Part shown: one piece after another, positions 34,620-42,598 of the stretch
Position numbering within the stretch: the first letter of the stretch is position 1
Layout of the letters: each line of letters begins with the position of its first letter
Source of the DNA: JAGRGG01 sp965217265
GTDB lineage: Bacteria > Pseudomonadota > Alphaproteobacteria > Geminicoccales > Geminicoccaceae
Direction of reading: 5' to 3'
NCBI GenBank assembly: GCA_965217265.1
Contig: CBDCHP010000018.1
Coordinates: 496,001 to 560,000 of the forward strand
DNA: 64,000 bases
Notes under the pieces: generated by a model
The model's input: only the letters and a program-made list of their open reading frames with translations
What the model was told of the DNA's origin: nothing
Databases searched by the model: none
Translations under genes and position numbers: made by a program

Positions 34620-35080
34620 CGGACGGCGAACATCGCCTCGACCTCGACGGCGGCGTTGAGCGGCAGGGCCGCGACGCCGACGGCAAAGCGGGTGTGCCGC
34701 CCCTCGTCGCCCATCAGTTCGACCAGGAGGTCGGAGGCGCCGTTGATGACCTTCGGGTGGTTGGTGAAGTCGGGGGCGCTCGCGACGAAGCCGCCGAGCT
34801 TGACGCAGCGCTCGACGCGGCCGAGGTCGCCGCCCAGGGCCGCCCTCGCCTGCGCCAGGATGTTGAGCAGGCACAAGCGCGCCGCGTTCACGCCTTGATC
34901 GAGGTCGACGTCCCGGCCGAGCAGGCCCGTCACCGCGACCCGGCCATCCTGCAAGGGCAACTGGCCCGAGACGAACAAGAAGGGCTCGGCGACGAGGGCC
35001 GGCAGGTAGGTGCCGGCGGCGGCCGGGGCGTCGGGGAGGGTCAGCCCCATCTCCTGGAGCCTGGACTCGATGGCGTGCAA
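34616..35080 (-). CDS. RidA/YjgF-family protein
   Basis: RidA-like proteins hydrolyse reactive enamine/imine intermediates formed by PLP enzymes. The 154-residue protein belongs to the longer YjgF subgroup that starts with MHAIESRLQEMGLTLPDAPA. It contains LFVSGQLPLQDG, CLLNILAQARAALGGDLGRV, KLGGFVASAPDF and ends LPLNAAVEVEAMFAVR. The usual catalytic Arg of strict RidA is not certain in this subgroup. It is the first of a two-gene unit with the FemAB-like gene and is divergent from agmatine deiminase. Confidence 0.9.
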   Translation of the reverse strand: MHAIESRLQEMGLTLPDAPAAAGTYLPALVAEPFLFVSGQLPLQDGRVAVTGLLGRDVDLDQGVNAARLCLLNILAQARAALGGDLGRVERCVKLGGFVASAPDFTNHPKVINGASDLLVELMGDEGRHTRFAVGVAALPLNAAVEVEAMFAVR

Positions 35081-35216
35081 GGCTTGCCTCCTCGGGCAAA
35101 GGGCAAAGAATGGTCCGGCCTCGATCTAGGGCTGAATTGGGCGGTGTGAAGGCGTTGCAAGCGGCGCGACGATGACGCATGTTCGGGTGCCGCAAAACCA
35201 TGCATGGACGTAGCGC

Positions 35217-36227
35217 ATGGCCGAAGACGCCTTGAAGATGCCGCCCGAGTGGGCGCCGCACCGCCGCACCTGGATGGCGTGGCCGGCGCGAACGGATCTG
35301 TGGGGGGGAGGGCTGGAGGAGGCCAAGCGCGCCTACGCCGAGGTGGCCAACGCGATCGCCGAGTTCGAGCCGGTCAGCATGATCGCGAGCCCCGATCTCG
35401 TCGCCGAGGCTTCGCTCCACTGCGACAAGGGCGTGAAGGTCGTCCCGATGCCGCACGACGACAGTTGGACGCGCGACACCGGCCCCGTCTTCGTCCTGGA
35501 CGAGGGCGGCAAGCCGGTCGCGGTCGATTTTCGCTTCAACGGCTGGGGCGGTGCGCACCCCGACTTCGCCGAGGACGCGCGCATGGCGGCCCGCATCGCC
35601 GAGCGGGCCGGCTTTGCCGTCCTCGCCTCCGACCTCGTCCTGGAGGGCGGCGGCGTCCACGTCGACGGCGAGGGCACGGCGCTCGTGTGCGCGGGCTCGC
35701 TCCTCGACCCCAACCGCAATCCTAAGCGCGACAAGGCCTCGATCGAGGCCGAACTCGCGCGCACGCTCGGGATCAAGACCTGCCTCTGGCTGCCCTACGG
35801 CCTTGAAGACGACGAGACCGCCGGCCACGTCGACAACCTCGCCTGTTTCGTCGGACCGGGGCGCGCCCTCGCCCTCGACCCCGAGACGGCGCCCGCGGGC
35901 GACCGCGACGGCCTGCGGCAGAACCTCGACGTTCTCAAGGGTGCCTGCGACGCGGCGGGTCGGACGCTCGACGTGCGTACCCTCCCCTGCCCGAAGCCCA
36001 AGAACCGCGCCGACGGGCGCCGGCTGACCCGCACCTACGCCAACTTCTACCTGTGCAACGGCGCCCTGATCATGCCCGAGTTCAACACTTCGGCGGACGA
36101 CCGCGCCTACTACGTCCTGGCCGAAGCCTTTCCCGATCGAACCATCGTCCAGATTGAGGCCGACCCGCTCCTGCAAGGCGGCGGCGGCATCCACTGCGTC
36201 ACGCTGCAAGAGCCGGTGGGGGGATGA
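35217..36227 (+). CDS. aguA: Agmatine deiminase
   Basis: AguA converts agmatine to N-carbamoylputrescine and ammonia in polyamine metabolism. The 336-residue protein has the guanidino-group-modifying fold: PPEWAPHRRTWMAWPAR at the start, MPHDDSWTRDTGPVFVL, EGGGVHVDGEGT, the catalytic His/Asp segment TAGHVDNLACF, and the nucleophilic Cys in GGGGIHCVTLQEP. Length is slightly below the usual 345-370. The carbamoylputrescine amidase gene (aguB) that normally partners it is not nearby. The TGA stop begins palindromic copy F. Confidence 0.94.
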   Translation: MAEDALKMPPEWAPHRRTWMAWPARTDLWGGGLEEAKRAYAEVANAIAEFEPVSMIASPDLVAEASLHCDKGVKVVPMPHDDSWTRDTGPVFVLDEGGKPVAVDFRFNGWGGAHPDFAEDARMAARIAERAGFAVLASDLVLEGGGVHVDGEGTALVCAGSLLDPNRNPKRDKASIEAELARTLGIKTCLWLPYGLEDDETAGHVDNLACFVGPGRALALDPETAPAGDRDGLRQNLDVLKGACDAAGRTLDVRTLPCPKPKNRADGRRLTRTYANFYLCNGALIMPEFNTSADDRAYYVLAEAFPDRTIVQIEADPLLQGGGGIHCVTLQEPVGG

Positions 36228-36300
36228 CGCTTGCGCGTCCGCTGGCGCGGAGGCTTCTCTTTTTTACAACTTTGGCCGGGACTGGCCCTCGGCGTTAAGG
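36226..36300. repeat. Palindromic intergenic element, copy F, left half
   Basis: The left arm TGACGCTTGCGCGTCCGCTGG starts in the agmatine deiminase stop, followed by a T/C tract (36257-36270) and centre sequence GGCCGGGACTGGCCCTCGGC. The sequence then leaves the element and enters transposase-related DNA. A matching right arm appears at 36642-36674, so the element was probably split by an insertion. Confidence 0.7.
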
Positions 36301-36600
36301 TCAATCCAGGGGCAAGGACCCGCCCTGAATTGAGCCAGATGACGGCGGCGAGGAAGTTGGTGGCGGTCCTGCCCCCCCGTGCAAAGCGATGCTCGGCATC
36401 GCTTTGTCGGCCGAAAGGCAAGCTTCAAGGGTCGCGATGCCGCTTGAGCTTGGCGAAGAAGTTCTCGATCAAGGGCCGGGCTTTGTATGGGTCGGCGTCC
36501 TCGGCCAAGCCCCGTCCCGCACTTGATGCGGCGTCGTCGAACACCCGCTGCCACACACCCCGACCTCGCCCGGCAGCGGCAGCTTCGATCCAAAGCGCCT
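36301..36600 (-). pseudogene. Degenerate IS5-family transposase remnant
   Basis: On the minus strand a frame reads RGVWQRVFDDAASSAGRG, then YKARPLIENFFAKLKRHRDP and a stop. Further on, after a hairpin and a frame change, RGGRTATNFLAAVIWLN appears. GVWQRVFD resembles the end of the first part of IS5-type transposases, while LIENFFAKLK and the NFLAAV-like end belong to the last part, so the middle of the gene is deleted. No intact inverted repeats could be identified. The remnant lies between the two halves of palindromic copy F. No functional product is expected. Confidence 0.7.
36382..36406. repeat. Perfect 11-bp hairpin inside the transposase remnant
   Basis: CAAAGCGATGC pairs exactly with GCATCGCTTTG around a TCG loop. 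It interrupts the transposase reading between the KLKRHRD and TATNFLAAV segments, so it was inserted into, or arose within, the IS. A similar short hairpin occurs at 36929-36951. Confidence 0.65.
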
Positions 36601-36641
36601 GTCCCCCGACCGGATCAAGGGGCGGCCGTCAGCAGACGGCC

Positions 36642-36674
36642 AAGCGCGCGGCCAGCGCACGCGAAATGTTCAAC
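36642..36674. repeat. Palindromic element copy F, right arm
   Basis: The stretch AAGCGCGCGGCCAGCGCACGCGAAATGTTCAA matches the right arm of the other copies (GCGCACGCGAAGCGTTCA) with two changes. It lies just after the transposase remnant and 7 bases before the stop of the small minus-strand gene, in the orientation expected if copy F had been split. Confidence 0.6.
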
Positions 36675-36680
36675 ACGCGC

Positions 36681-36851
36681 TCACGCGGCTACCGCCCCAC
36701 GAACGCCGGCCGACTTTGTCCGTCGGGCAAACAGCCGCCTCAGCAGGCCGGCAAGATATTCGGCACGGGCGCGGCGCGCGTCATACTCGATGCGCCGAAG
36801 TAGATCGGGGTTCTTGCGCAAGTATTGCAAGTCAACGTGGGGGATCATCAT
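36681..36851 (-). CDS. Small basic protein, 56 aa
   Basis: The frame from ATGATG at 36851 gives MMIPHVDLQYLRKNPDLLRR, then IEYDARRARAEYLAGLLRRL and FARRTKSAGV. The segment ARRARAEYLAGLLRRLF resembles the short helical motif (A-R-x-L-R-A-E-x-L-x-x-L-x-R) of the many small, Arg-rich proteins seen in Alphaproteobacteria (RSP_7527-like), whose role is unknown. The stop TGA is close to the right arm of copy F. No strong ribosome site is seen, so translation is likely but not certain. Confidence 0.5.
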   Translation of the reverse strand: MMIPHVDLQYLRKNPDLLRRIEYDARRARAEYLAGLLRRLFARRTKSAGVRGAVAA

Positions 36852-36928
36852 AAGTCTTCGCAGGTCGAGAGCAGGTAACGCTCACGGCTCTCAAGATGGG
36901 CGGGGCGGGATCATGCCACAACGCCCGT

Positions 36929-36951
36929 TCCGGCATGGCAGCCATGCCGGA
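36929..36951. repeat. Perfect 10-bp hairpin in the gap before the 78-aa gene
   Basis: TCCGGCATGG pairs with CCATGCCGGA around a CAG loop. It has the same design (10-11 bp stem, 3-base loop, GCAT core) as the hairpin at 36382-36406, so both may belong to one short REP-like family. The rest of the gap (36852-37085) shows no gene; it becomes AT-rich near 37010-37080, just before the next ORF. Confidence 0.55.
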
Positions 36952-37085
36952 GGCGTGCGCGAAGTGCGGCCCGGCGCAACGACTCGTTCATCAACGCCGT
37001 TTTGCGACGCCGAGTTTTTTAGAATCGACAAATGTCGCCCGCGACGCTAGGTTGAAACCGAAAATTGACAAAACAAGGAAGTGAA

Positions 37086-37322
37086 ATGACATTCGCCGAC
37101 GGGACCATCGTGCGCGCAACCGAGGACGTGAGCGACGAGATCGACGGCGTCGGCGTGACCCTGCCGGCCGGCGACTACCGCGCCCTGCCACTGCCGAGCG
37201 CGGCGGACGATCACCGCCTCCTGCTGCTCGCGACCGGGCACGAGGGCGCCCACCCGATCGGCGAGGACACGCTGCGCACCCTCGTCGACGACGTACGCCA
37301 GCCGATCGAGATCATCGACTAG
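37086..37322 (+). CDS. Unknown 78-aa acidic protein
   Basis: The protein begins MTFADGTIVRATEDVSDEID and continues GVGVTLPAGDYRALPLPSAA, HRLLLLATGHEGAHPIGEDT, ending DDVRQPIEIID. It is small, acidic and has beta-rich character, with no signal or membrane segment. I recognise no family. ATG 37086 has AAGGAAG 5 bases upstream; an in-frame ATG at 37065 lies in AT-rich DNA and is less likely. It sits between the IS-disrupted region and palindromic copy G. Confidence 0.65.
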   Translation: MTFADGTIVRATEDVSDEIDGVGVTLPAGDYRALPLPSAADDHRLLLLATGHEGAHPIGEDTLRTLVDDVRQPIEIID

Positions 37323-37326
37323 GAAA

Positions 37327-37459
37327 AACGCCGGCGGCGTCTGCTGCGCAGGGCCTTTTCTTTTCTCTTTTTTGCCTTGTCCGAGGCTGGCCCTCGGCAT
37401 TGCGGCCAGCCTCCTCCGTTAACACTGGCAAAAAACGCGGCAGCGCGCGCGCAGCGTCA
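37327..37459. repeat. Palindromic intergenic element, copy G
   Basis: The left arm is diverged (AACGCCGGCGGCGTCTGCTG), with a T/C tract at 37355-37374 and centre GAGGCTGGCCCTCGG, GCGGCCAGCC, GTTAACACTGGC as in copy A. The A/G tract is nearly lost (only AAAAAA at 37429-37435), and the right arm GCGCGCGCAGCGTCA ends in the cobT stop. It starts about 5 bases after the stop of the 78-aa gene. Confidence 0.78.
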
Positions 37460-39283
37460 ACGCCGCCCCTCCTCCACGAACAGGGCCGTGAGTTGCTTGA
37501 GCATCGCGCCGCCGAGTTGCTCGGGGTCGGAGATGGTGACGGCGCGGCGGTAGTAGCGGGTGACGTCGTGGCCGATGCCGATCGCGAGCAGGTCGACGTC
37601 CGAGCGCTGCTCGACGAAGGCGATCACTTCGCGCAGGTGCTTTTCGAGGTAGTTGCCGGGATTGGCCGAGAGCGTGCTGTCGTCGACCGGGGCGCCGTCG
37701 GAGATGACCATGAGGATGCGGCGCTGCTCGGGCCGGCCGAGCAGGCGGTTGTGCGCCCACATGATCGCCTCGCCGTCGATGTTCTCCTTCAGCAAGCCCT
37801 CGCGCAGCATGAGGCCGAGTGCCCGCTTCGCCCGCCGGTAGGGGGCGTCGGCCGGCTTGTAGATGATGTGCCGAAGGTCGTTGAGGCGGCCGGGGAGCGG
37901 GGCCTTGCCGGCCTTCAGCCACGCCTCGCGTGACTGCCCCCCCTTCCAGGCGCGGGTGGTGAAACCCAAGATCTCGACCTTGACGCCGCAGCGCTCCAGC
38001 GTGCGGGCGAGGATGTCGGCGCTCATCGCCGCGACCGAGATCGGGCGCCCGCGCATCGAGCCGGAATTGTCGATCAGGAGCGTGACGACCGTGTCGCGGA
38101 ACTCGGTCTCCTTCTCCTGCTTGTAGGAGAGCGACACGGTCGGGTTGACGATGATGCGCGACAGCCGCGCGGCGTCCAGGAGGCCCTCGTCGAGGTCGAA
38201 GTCCCACGAGCGCTGCTGCTGCGCCATCAGCTTGCGCTGCATGCGGTTGGCCATCCGCCCGATCATGCCCTCGAAGCGGCCGAGCGACTGGTCGAGTTGG
38301 GCGCGCAGCCGCGACAGTTCGGAGGGGCCGCACAGGTCGTCGACCGTCACCTCCTCGTCGTGCGCGTTGGTGAAGACGCGATAGGCCAGATGCTCGGCGC
38401 CGGGCGGGATCGACTTCGGCCGGTTGGCGCGCGCGGCCTCGCCCTCGCCGTCGTCCTTGCCCTCGTCGGGCTCGCCCGTCTCGGCCTCGGCCGCCGCGTC
38501 CTCCGAACCGCTCTCGTCGCCGTCGCGCTCGGCCGCCTGCGCCTCACCGTCCTGGCCCTCGTCCTCGTCCTGGCCGCGGTCGCCCTCGGACGGTCCCGCC
38601 TCGCCCTCCTCCTCGCTCGCCTCCTCGTCCTCCTCCGGCCGCTCGTCGGGGCTCTCGGGCAGGTTCTCGGACAGGCCGAGGTCGGCGAGGAAGTCGCGCA
38701 CGCGGCGGGCGTAGCCGGTCTGGTCGTCGATGAGCCCGTCGAGGTCGGGCAAGACCTCGGTGGCGCGGCCGTCCAGCCAGTCGCGCCACGCATTCAACTG
38801 GGTCTGCTGGCGCTCGTCGAGCGCGTAGCCGCAGAATCGCTCGCGCATGTAGAGCCCGACGATCTCGGCCATGTTGGCGTCGTGCCCGGCCTCCTCGCCG
38901 GCGCGGCAGCGAAACAGCCCCTCCAGGTTCGCCTTGACCCCGGCCATGTCGAGGCTGCCCAGGCGCTCGACGCGCAACTGCTCCAGGTTGTCGTAGAGCA
39001 TCAAGGCGACCTCGCCGTCGGGGGCGAAGCGGCGGTGCAGGTCGTTGTCGTGGTGGCGGCGGCGAAGCGCGGCGCTGTCGGCCTCGCCGCGCACGCGGGC
39101 GATCTCGAAGTCGGGCAGGTCCTGGCGGGGCGGGCTGAGCCGCACCGCCTTGCCACCGCCGGCCGGCGCCCCCGGCGCCCGGCGGGCGGCGCGAAACGAG
39201 ACCTGCACCTCGCCGTCGTCGGCCAAGGCCCGGGTCGCGGCGCCGAGCGCGCGCTCGAACCCTTCCAGTTCCGGCTTCGACAT
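37457..39283 (-). CDS. cobT: Cobaltochelatase subunit CobT
   Basis: CobT works with CobS (AAA+) and CobN to insert cobalt into hydrogenobyrinic acid a,c-diamide in aerobic B12 synthesis. The 608-residue protein has the usual three parts: an N-terminal helical region (MSKPELEGFERALGAATRAL, SLDMAGVKANLEGLFRCRAG), a very acidic linker (about 225-295, full of Glu/Asp), and a C-terminal von Willebrand A domain with the MIDAS motif LLIDNSGSMRGRP and ISDGAPVDDSTLS. It follows cobS by 5 bases. No cobN is in the window. The stop falls within palindromic copy G. Confidence 0.95.
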   Translation of the reverse strand: MSKPELEGFERALGAATRALADDGEVQVSFRAARRAPGAPAGGGKAVRLSPPRQDLPDFEIARVRGEADSAALRRRHHDNDLHRRFAPDGEVALMLYDNLEQLRVERLGSLDMAGVKANLEGLFRCRAGEEAGHDANMAEIVGLYMRERFCGYALDERQQTQLNAWRDWLDGRATEVLPDLDGLIDDQTGYARRVRDFLADLGLSENLPESPDERPEEDEEASEEEGEAGPSEGDRGQDEDEGQDGEAQAAERDGDESGSEDAAAEAETGEPDEGKDDGEGEAARANRPKSIPPGAEHLAYRVFTNAHDEEVTVDDLCGPSELSRLRAQLDQSLGRFEGMIGRMANRMQRKLMAQQQRSWDFDLDEGLLDAARLSRIIVNPTVSLSYKQEKETEFRDTVVTLLIDNSGSMRGRPISVAAMSADILARTLERCGVKVEILGFTTRAWKGGQSREAWLKAGKAPLPGRLNDLRHIIYKPADAPYRRAKRALGLMLREGLLKENIDGEAIMWAHNRLLGRPEQRRILMVISDGAPVDDSTLSANPGNYLEKHLREVIAFVEQRSDVDLLAIGIGHDVTRYYRRAVTISDPEQLGGAMLKQLTALFVEEGRR

Positions 39284-39288
39284 CGGCC

Positions 39289-40290
39289 TCAGGCCACGAG
39301 CAGGTGCCGCGCCGTCGATTCGGGCAGTTCCTCGCCGAAGCAGCGCTGGTAGTACTCGGCGACGATGCCGCGCTCGGCCTCGTCGCACTTGTTCAAGAAG
39401 GTGACGCGAAAGGCGAACGCCTTGTCGTTGAAGATCTGCGCGTTCTCGGCCCAGGTGATCACCGTGCGCGGCGACATGACGGTCGAGACGTCGCCGCTGA
39501 TCAGGCCCCGCCTGGTCATGTCGGCCAAGCGGACCATCGCCGCCACCTGCCGCCGCTTCTCGGGCGTCGCCCACTCCGGGCACTTGGCGAGCACGATCTT
39601 CACCTCGTCGTCGTGCGCGAGGTAGTTCAACTGCACGACGACGCTCCAGCGGTCCATCTGGCCCTGGTTGATCTGCTGCGTGCCGTGGTAGAGGCCGGAC
39701 GTGTCGCCCAGGCCCACCGTGTTCGCGGTCGCGAACAGGCGAAAGCCCTTGTGCGGGCGGAGAACCTTGTTCTGATCGAGAAGGGTCATCCGGCCTTGCG
39801 CTTCGAGCACGCGCTGGATGACGAACATGACGTCGGGCCGGCCGGCGTCGTACTCGTCGAAGACCAGCGCCACCGGCCGCTGCAACGACCAGGGCAGGAT
39901 GCCTTCGCGGTACTCGGTGATCTGCTTACCGTCTTTGAGGACGATCGCGTCCTTGCCGATCAGGTCAATGCGGCTGATGTGGCTGTCCAGGTTGACCCGG
40001 ACGCAAGGCCAGTTGAGCCTCGCTGCCACCTGCTCGATGTGCGTCGATTTGCCGGTGCCGTGGTAGCCTTGGATCATCACGCGGCGGTTGTGGACGAAGC
40101 CGGCCAGGATCGCGAGCGTCGTCGGGCGGTCGAACTGGTAGGTGTCGTCGATCTCGGGCACGTAGTCGCCGCGCTGGCCATAGGCCGGCACGTCGAGGTC
40201 GGAGTCGATGCCAAACGTCGCGCGCACCGAGACACGCCGGTCGGGTGTTTCCGGCAAATCCAACAATCCTGTCCCGTCCGCCAACGCCAA
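39289..40290 (-). CDS. cobS: Cobaltochelatase subunit CobS
   Basis: CobS is the AAA+ ATPase partner of CobT. Seen are VSVRATFGIDSDLDVPAYGQ near the N-terminus, Walker A GYHGTGKSTHIEQVAARLNW, Walker B VALVFDEYDAGRPDVM, sensor-type FATANTVGLGDTSGLYHGTQ and QMDRWSVVVQLNYLAHDDE. The 333-residue form starting at the TTG 40290 has AAGGGGAAA just upstream and matches the family length; an open frame runs further upstream but looks non-coding. No B12 riboswitch motif was recognised in the 282 bases between cobS and gpsA. Confidence 0.95.
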   Translation of the reverse strand: MALADGTGLLDLPETPDRRVSVRATFGIDSDLDVPAYGQRGDYVPEIDDTYQFDRPTTLAILAGFVHNRRVMIQGYHGTGKSTHIEQVAARLNWPCVRVNLDSHISRIDLIGKDAIVLKDGKQITEYREGILPWSLQRPVALVFDEYDAGRPDVMFVIQRVLEAQGRMTLLDQNKVLRPHKGFRLFATANTVGLGDTSGLYHGTQQINQGQMDRWSVVVQLNYLAHDDEVKIVLAKCPEWATPEKRRQVAAMVRLADMTRRGLISGDVSTVMSPRTVITWAENAQIFNDKAFAFRVTFLNKCDEAERGIVAEYYQRCFGEELPESTARHLLVA

Positions 40291-40486
40291 GGCTTTCCCC
40301 TTCGATGATTTGGGATGATCCGGCACGATACCAACGTGCGAGGCCGCAAAACGGCTCCCGCGGCACGTCTCGAAGATGGGGCACGCGACGGGGTTTCGCC
40401 AGGGGAGAAAAAGGGTGCCCGCCGATCCTTTGCGAGGAGTGTTCGAGGATCCGAGAAATTTTTCAAGGATCGGGGGCACCTAGGAA

Positions 40487-40504
40487 CGAGGCAGCACTGC
40501 CTCG
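40487..40504. other. Short inverted repeat in the cobS-gpsA divergent gap
   Basis: CGAGGCAG and CTGCCTCG form an 8-bp inverted repeat with a 2-base centre, about 70 bases before gpsA. The shape would suit a dimeric repressor site rather than a hairpin. The rest of the gap (40291-40572) shows nothing I can name beyond a short AAATTTTT patch at 40457-40463. Confidence 0.3.
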
Positions 40505-40572
40505 AGGACCGGCGCCAACCACACCGGACCCTAATTAGCCATACGCAAGAACGTCAGACGTGGATCAGCGCG

Positions 40573-41535
40573 ATGCATGAAAAATTCGGCATTCTCGGGG
40601 CCGGGGCCTGGGGCACGGCGCTGGCGGTCGCGCTCGCCGCGAAGGGGCGCGCGCATCTGTGGGCGCGCGATCCCAGGCACGCGGCGGCGATGGCGCAGGA
40701 CCGCGAGAACAAGGCGCGGCTGCCGGGCGTCGCCTTGCCCGAACGGCTTGAGGTCACGGCCGACTTGGGGGCGGCGCGCGAGGCGACGCTCCTGCTGCTC
40801 GCCTTGCCGGCGCAGACGGTGGCGGCGATGGCGGAGCGGCTCGAAGGCTACGCCGGGACGGTCCTGATCTGCGCCAAGGGGATCGACCGAGCGGGCGGGC
40901 GGCGCTTGGGCGACCTCGTCGCGGCGGCCCTGCCCGAGGCCGAGGTCGGGGCGCTCAGCGGCCCCTCGTTCGCGGCCGAGGTGGCGCTGGGCCTGCCGAC
41001 GGCCCTCGTCCTGGCCCTGCCCGACCTCGACGCGGCCGCGGGGCTGGCCCGGCGGCTCGCGACCGAGAGCTTGCGGCTCTACCCGAGCGACGACGTGATC
41101 GGGGTCGAGATCGCCGCCGCCTTGAAGAACGTGGTGGCGATCGCGGCCGGGATCGTCACCGGCCTCAAGCTCGGTGAGAACGCGCGCGCCGCCCTGGTCA
41201 CGCGCGGCTTGGCCGAGATGACGCGGCTCGCGGTCGCCTCGGGCGGGCGGGCGACGACGATGCTCGGCCTCGCCGGCTTGGGCGACCTGATGCTCACCGC
41301 GTCGAGCCCCACCTCGCGCAACACGCGGCTCGGCATGGCGCTCGCGGCGGGCGAGGCCCGGGGCACGCACTTGAGCGAGGGGGCCTTCACGGCGGCGGCG
41401 GCGCTGCGCCTCGGGGCACGGTTTGGGCTCGACCTGCCGATCACGGCGGCGGTCGCGGCGATCCTGAACGGCGAGATCACCGTCCACGAGGCGCGAACCC
41501 GGCTGCTCGCGCGGCCGGTGGCGATGGGGGAGTGA
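40573..41535 (+). CDS. gpsA: Glycerol-3-phosphate dehydrogenase (NAD(P)+)
   Basis: GpsA reduces dihydroxyacetone phosphate to sn-glycerol 3-phosphate for phospholipid synthesis. The 320-residue protein has the Rossmann motif GILGAGAWGTALAVALAAKG, the segments ICAKGI and LSGPSFAAEVALGLPTA, the catalytic-Lys region IAAALKNVVAIAAGIVTGLK and GLGDLMLTASSPTSRNTRLG. Length matches. The ATG at 40573 fits best; an in-frame stretch upstream is non-coding. Its TGA stop opens palindromic copy H. Confidence 0.96.
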   Translation: MHEKFGILGAGAWGTALAVALAAKGRAHLWARDPRHAAAMAQDRENKARLPGVALPERLEVTADLGAAREATLLLLALPAQTVAAMAERLEGYAGTVLICAKGIDRAGGRRLGDLVAAALPEAEVGALSGPSFAAEVALGLPTALVLALPDLDAAAGLARRLATESLRLYPSDDVIGVEIAAALKNVVAIAAGIVTGLKLGENARAALVTRGLAEMTRLAVASGGRATTMLGLAGLGDLMLTASSPTSRNTRLGMALAAGEARGTHLSEGAFTAAAALRLGARFGLDLPITAAVAAILNGEITVHEARTRLLARPVAMGE

Positions 41536-41683
41536 ACGCTTGCGCGTCCGCTGCGCGGGGCTTCTTTTTTCTCTTTTTTGCTATTCGTCGTTGGAGATTG
41601 GCCGGGGCGCCAGGGGCCAGCCCCCGACCAAAGTCGCAAAAAAGGAGCGAGAAAAGCCCCGCGCAGCGGACGCGAAGCGTTCA
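41534..41683. repeat. Palindromic intergenic element, copy H
   Basis: One of the best-preserved copies. The left arm TGAACGCTTGCGCGTCCGCTG starts in the gpsA stop; the right arm GCGCAGCGGACGCGAAGCGTTCA closes it. T/C tract at 41562-41579, A/G tract at 41636-41655. The centre (GAGATTGGCCGGGGC, GGGGCCAGCCCCCGACC) is itself partly self-complementary. It lies between two genes in the same direction (gpsA and the SDR gene). Confidence 0.87.
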
Positions 41684-41743
41684 AAACTGCTCCAAGTTTC
41701 GCTAAGCCCTTCGTCAAGCACGAACCGAAAGAGAGGCGGAGAT

Positions 41744-42517
41744 ATGCGTTTTGCGCGACAGGCGGCGATCGTGACGGGGGCGGCGGGCGGCATCGGGTTC
41801 GCCTGCGCCAAGCGGCTCGCCGCGGAAGGGGCGTGGGTGATCCTGGCCGACGTCGACGCCGAGAAGGGTGCGGCGGCGGTGAAGGCGATCGAGGCCGAGG
41901 GGCGCGCGGCCTACTTCGTCAAGACCGACGTCGGCGACGCCCGTCAAGCCGGGGCCTTGATCGACGCCGCGCTCGAATGGGCGGGGCGCGTGGACGTGCT
42001 GGTCAACAACGCCGGCATCCTGCGCTCAAGCGATTTTCTCGACCTGAGCGAGGCGGATTTCGACGCCGTCATCCGCGTCAACCTCAAGGGCTCCTTCCTC
42101 GTCGGGCAGGCGGCCGCGCGGGCGATGGCGGCCAGGGGCGGCGGGGCCATCGTCAACGTCTCCTCGATCAACGCCGTCGTGGCCCTGCCGCAGCAGACGG
42201 CCTACGTCACCAGCAAGGGCGGGATCAACCAGCTGACCAAGGCGATGGCGCTGGCGCTGGCACCGCACAAGATACGGGTGAACGCGATCGGCCCCGGCTC
42301 GATCGCGACCGAGATGGTGCAGCAGGTGATGGGCGACGAGGCGGCCAAGCGCACGCTGATGTCGCGCACCCCGCTCGGGCGGCTCGGCACGCCCGACGAG
42401 GTGGCAGCCGCGGTCGCGTTCCTCGCCAGCGAGGACGCGAGCTACATCACGGGCGAGATCCTCTACGCCGACGGCGGCCGCTTGGCGCTCAATTATACGG
42501 TGCCCGTCGCCGATTAA
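41744..42517 (+). CDS. Short-chain dehydrogenase/reductase (classical SDR)
   Basis: The 257-residue NAD(P)-dependent oxidoreductase has the classical SDR set: TGAAGGIG at residues 11-18, the NNAG motif (VDVLVNNAGILRSSDF), catalytic Ser in IVNVSSINAVVAL, YVTSK with Tyr/Lys, and IRVNAIGPGSIATEM. An Asp after the second strand (LADVD) points to NAD(H) preference. The C-terminal SYITGEILYADGGRLALNYT is usual. The substrate cannot be told. ATG 41744 has GAGAGGCGGAG upstream. It is between copy H and trcR. Confidence 0.92.
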   Translation: MRFARQAAIVTGAAGGIGFACAKRLAAEGAWVILADVDAEKGAAAVKAIEAEGRAAYFVKTDVGDARQAGALIDAALEWAGRVDVLVNNAGILRSSDFLDLSEADFDAVIRVNLKGSFLVGQAAARAMAARGGGAIVNVSSINAVVALPQQTAYVTSKGGINQLTKAMALALAPHKIRVNAIGPGSIATEMVQQVMGDEAAKRTLMSRTPLGRLGTPDEVAAAVAFLASEDASYITGEILYADGGRLALNYTVPVAD

Positions 42518-42598
42518 GCCCCGTCCGGAATTGACCTTTGCCCGTGCGGGGATTAGGTGAGCACCATCCCAGTTTGCGTACCTTCTGGAGAACAGCGC

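Noticed and set aside
40291..40572. Cobalamin riboswitch before cobS
   Set aside because: No B12-box-like conserved core was seen on either strand of the gap.
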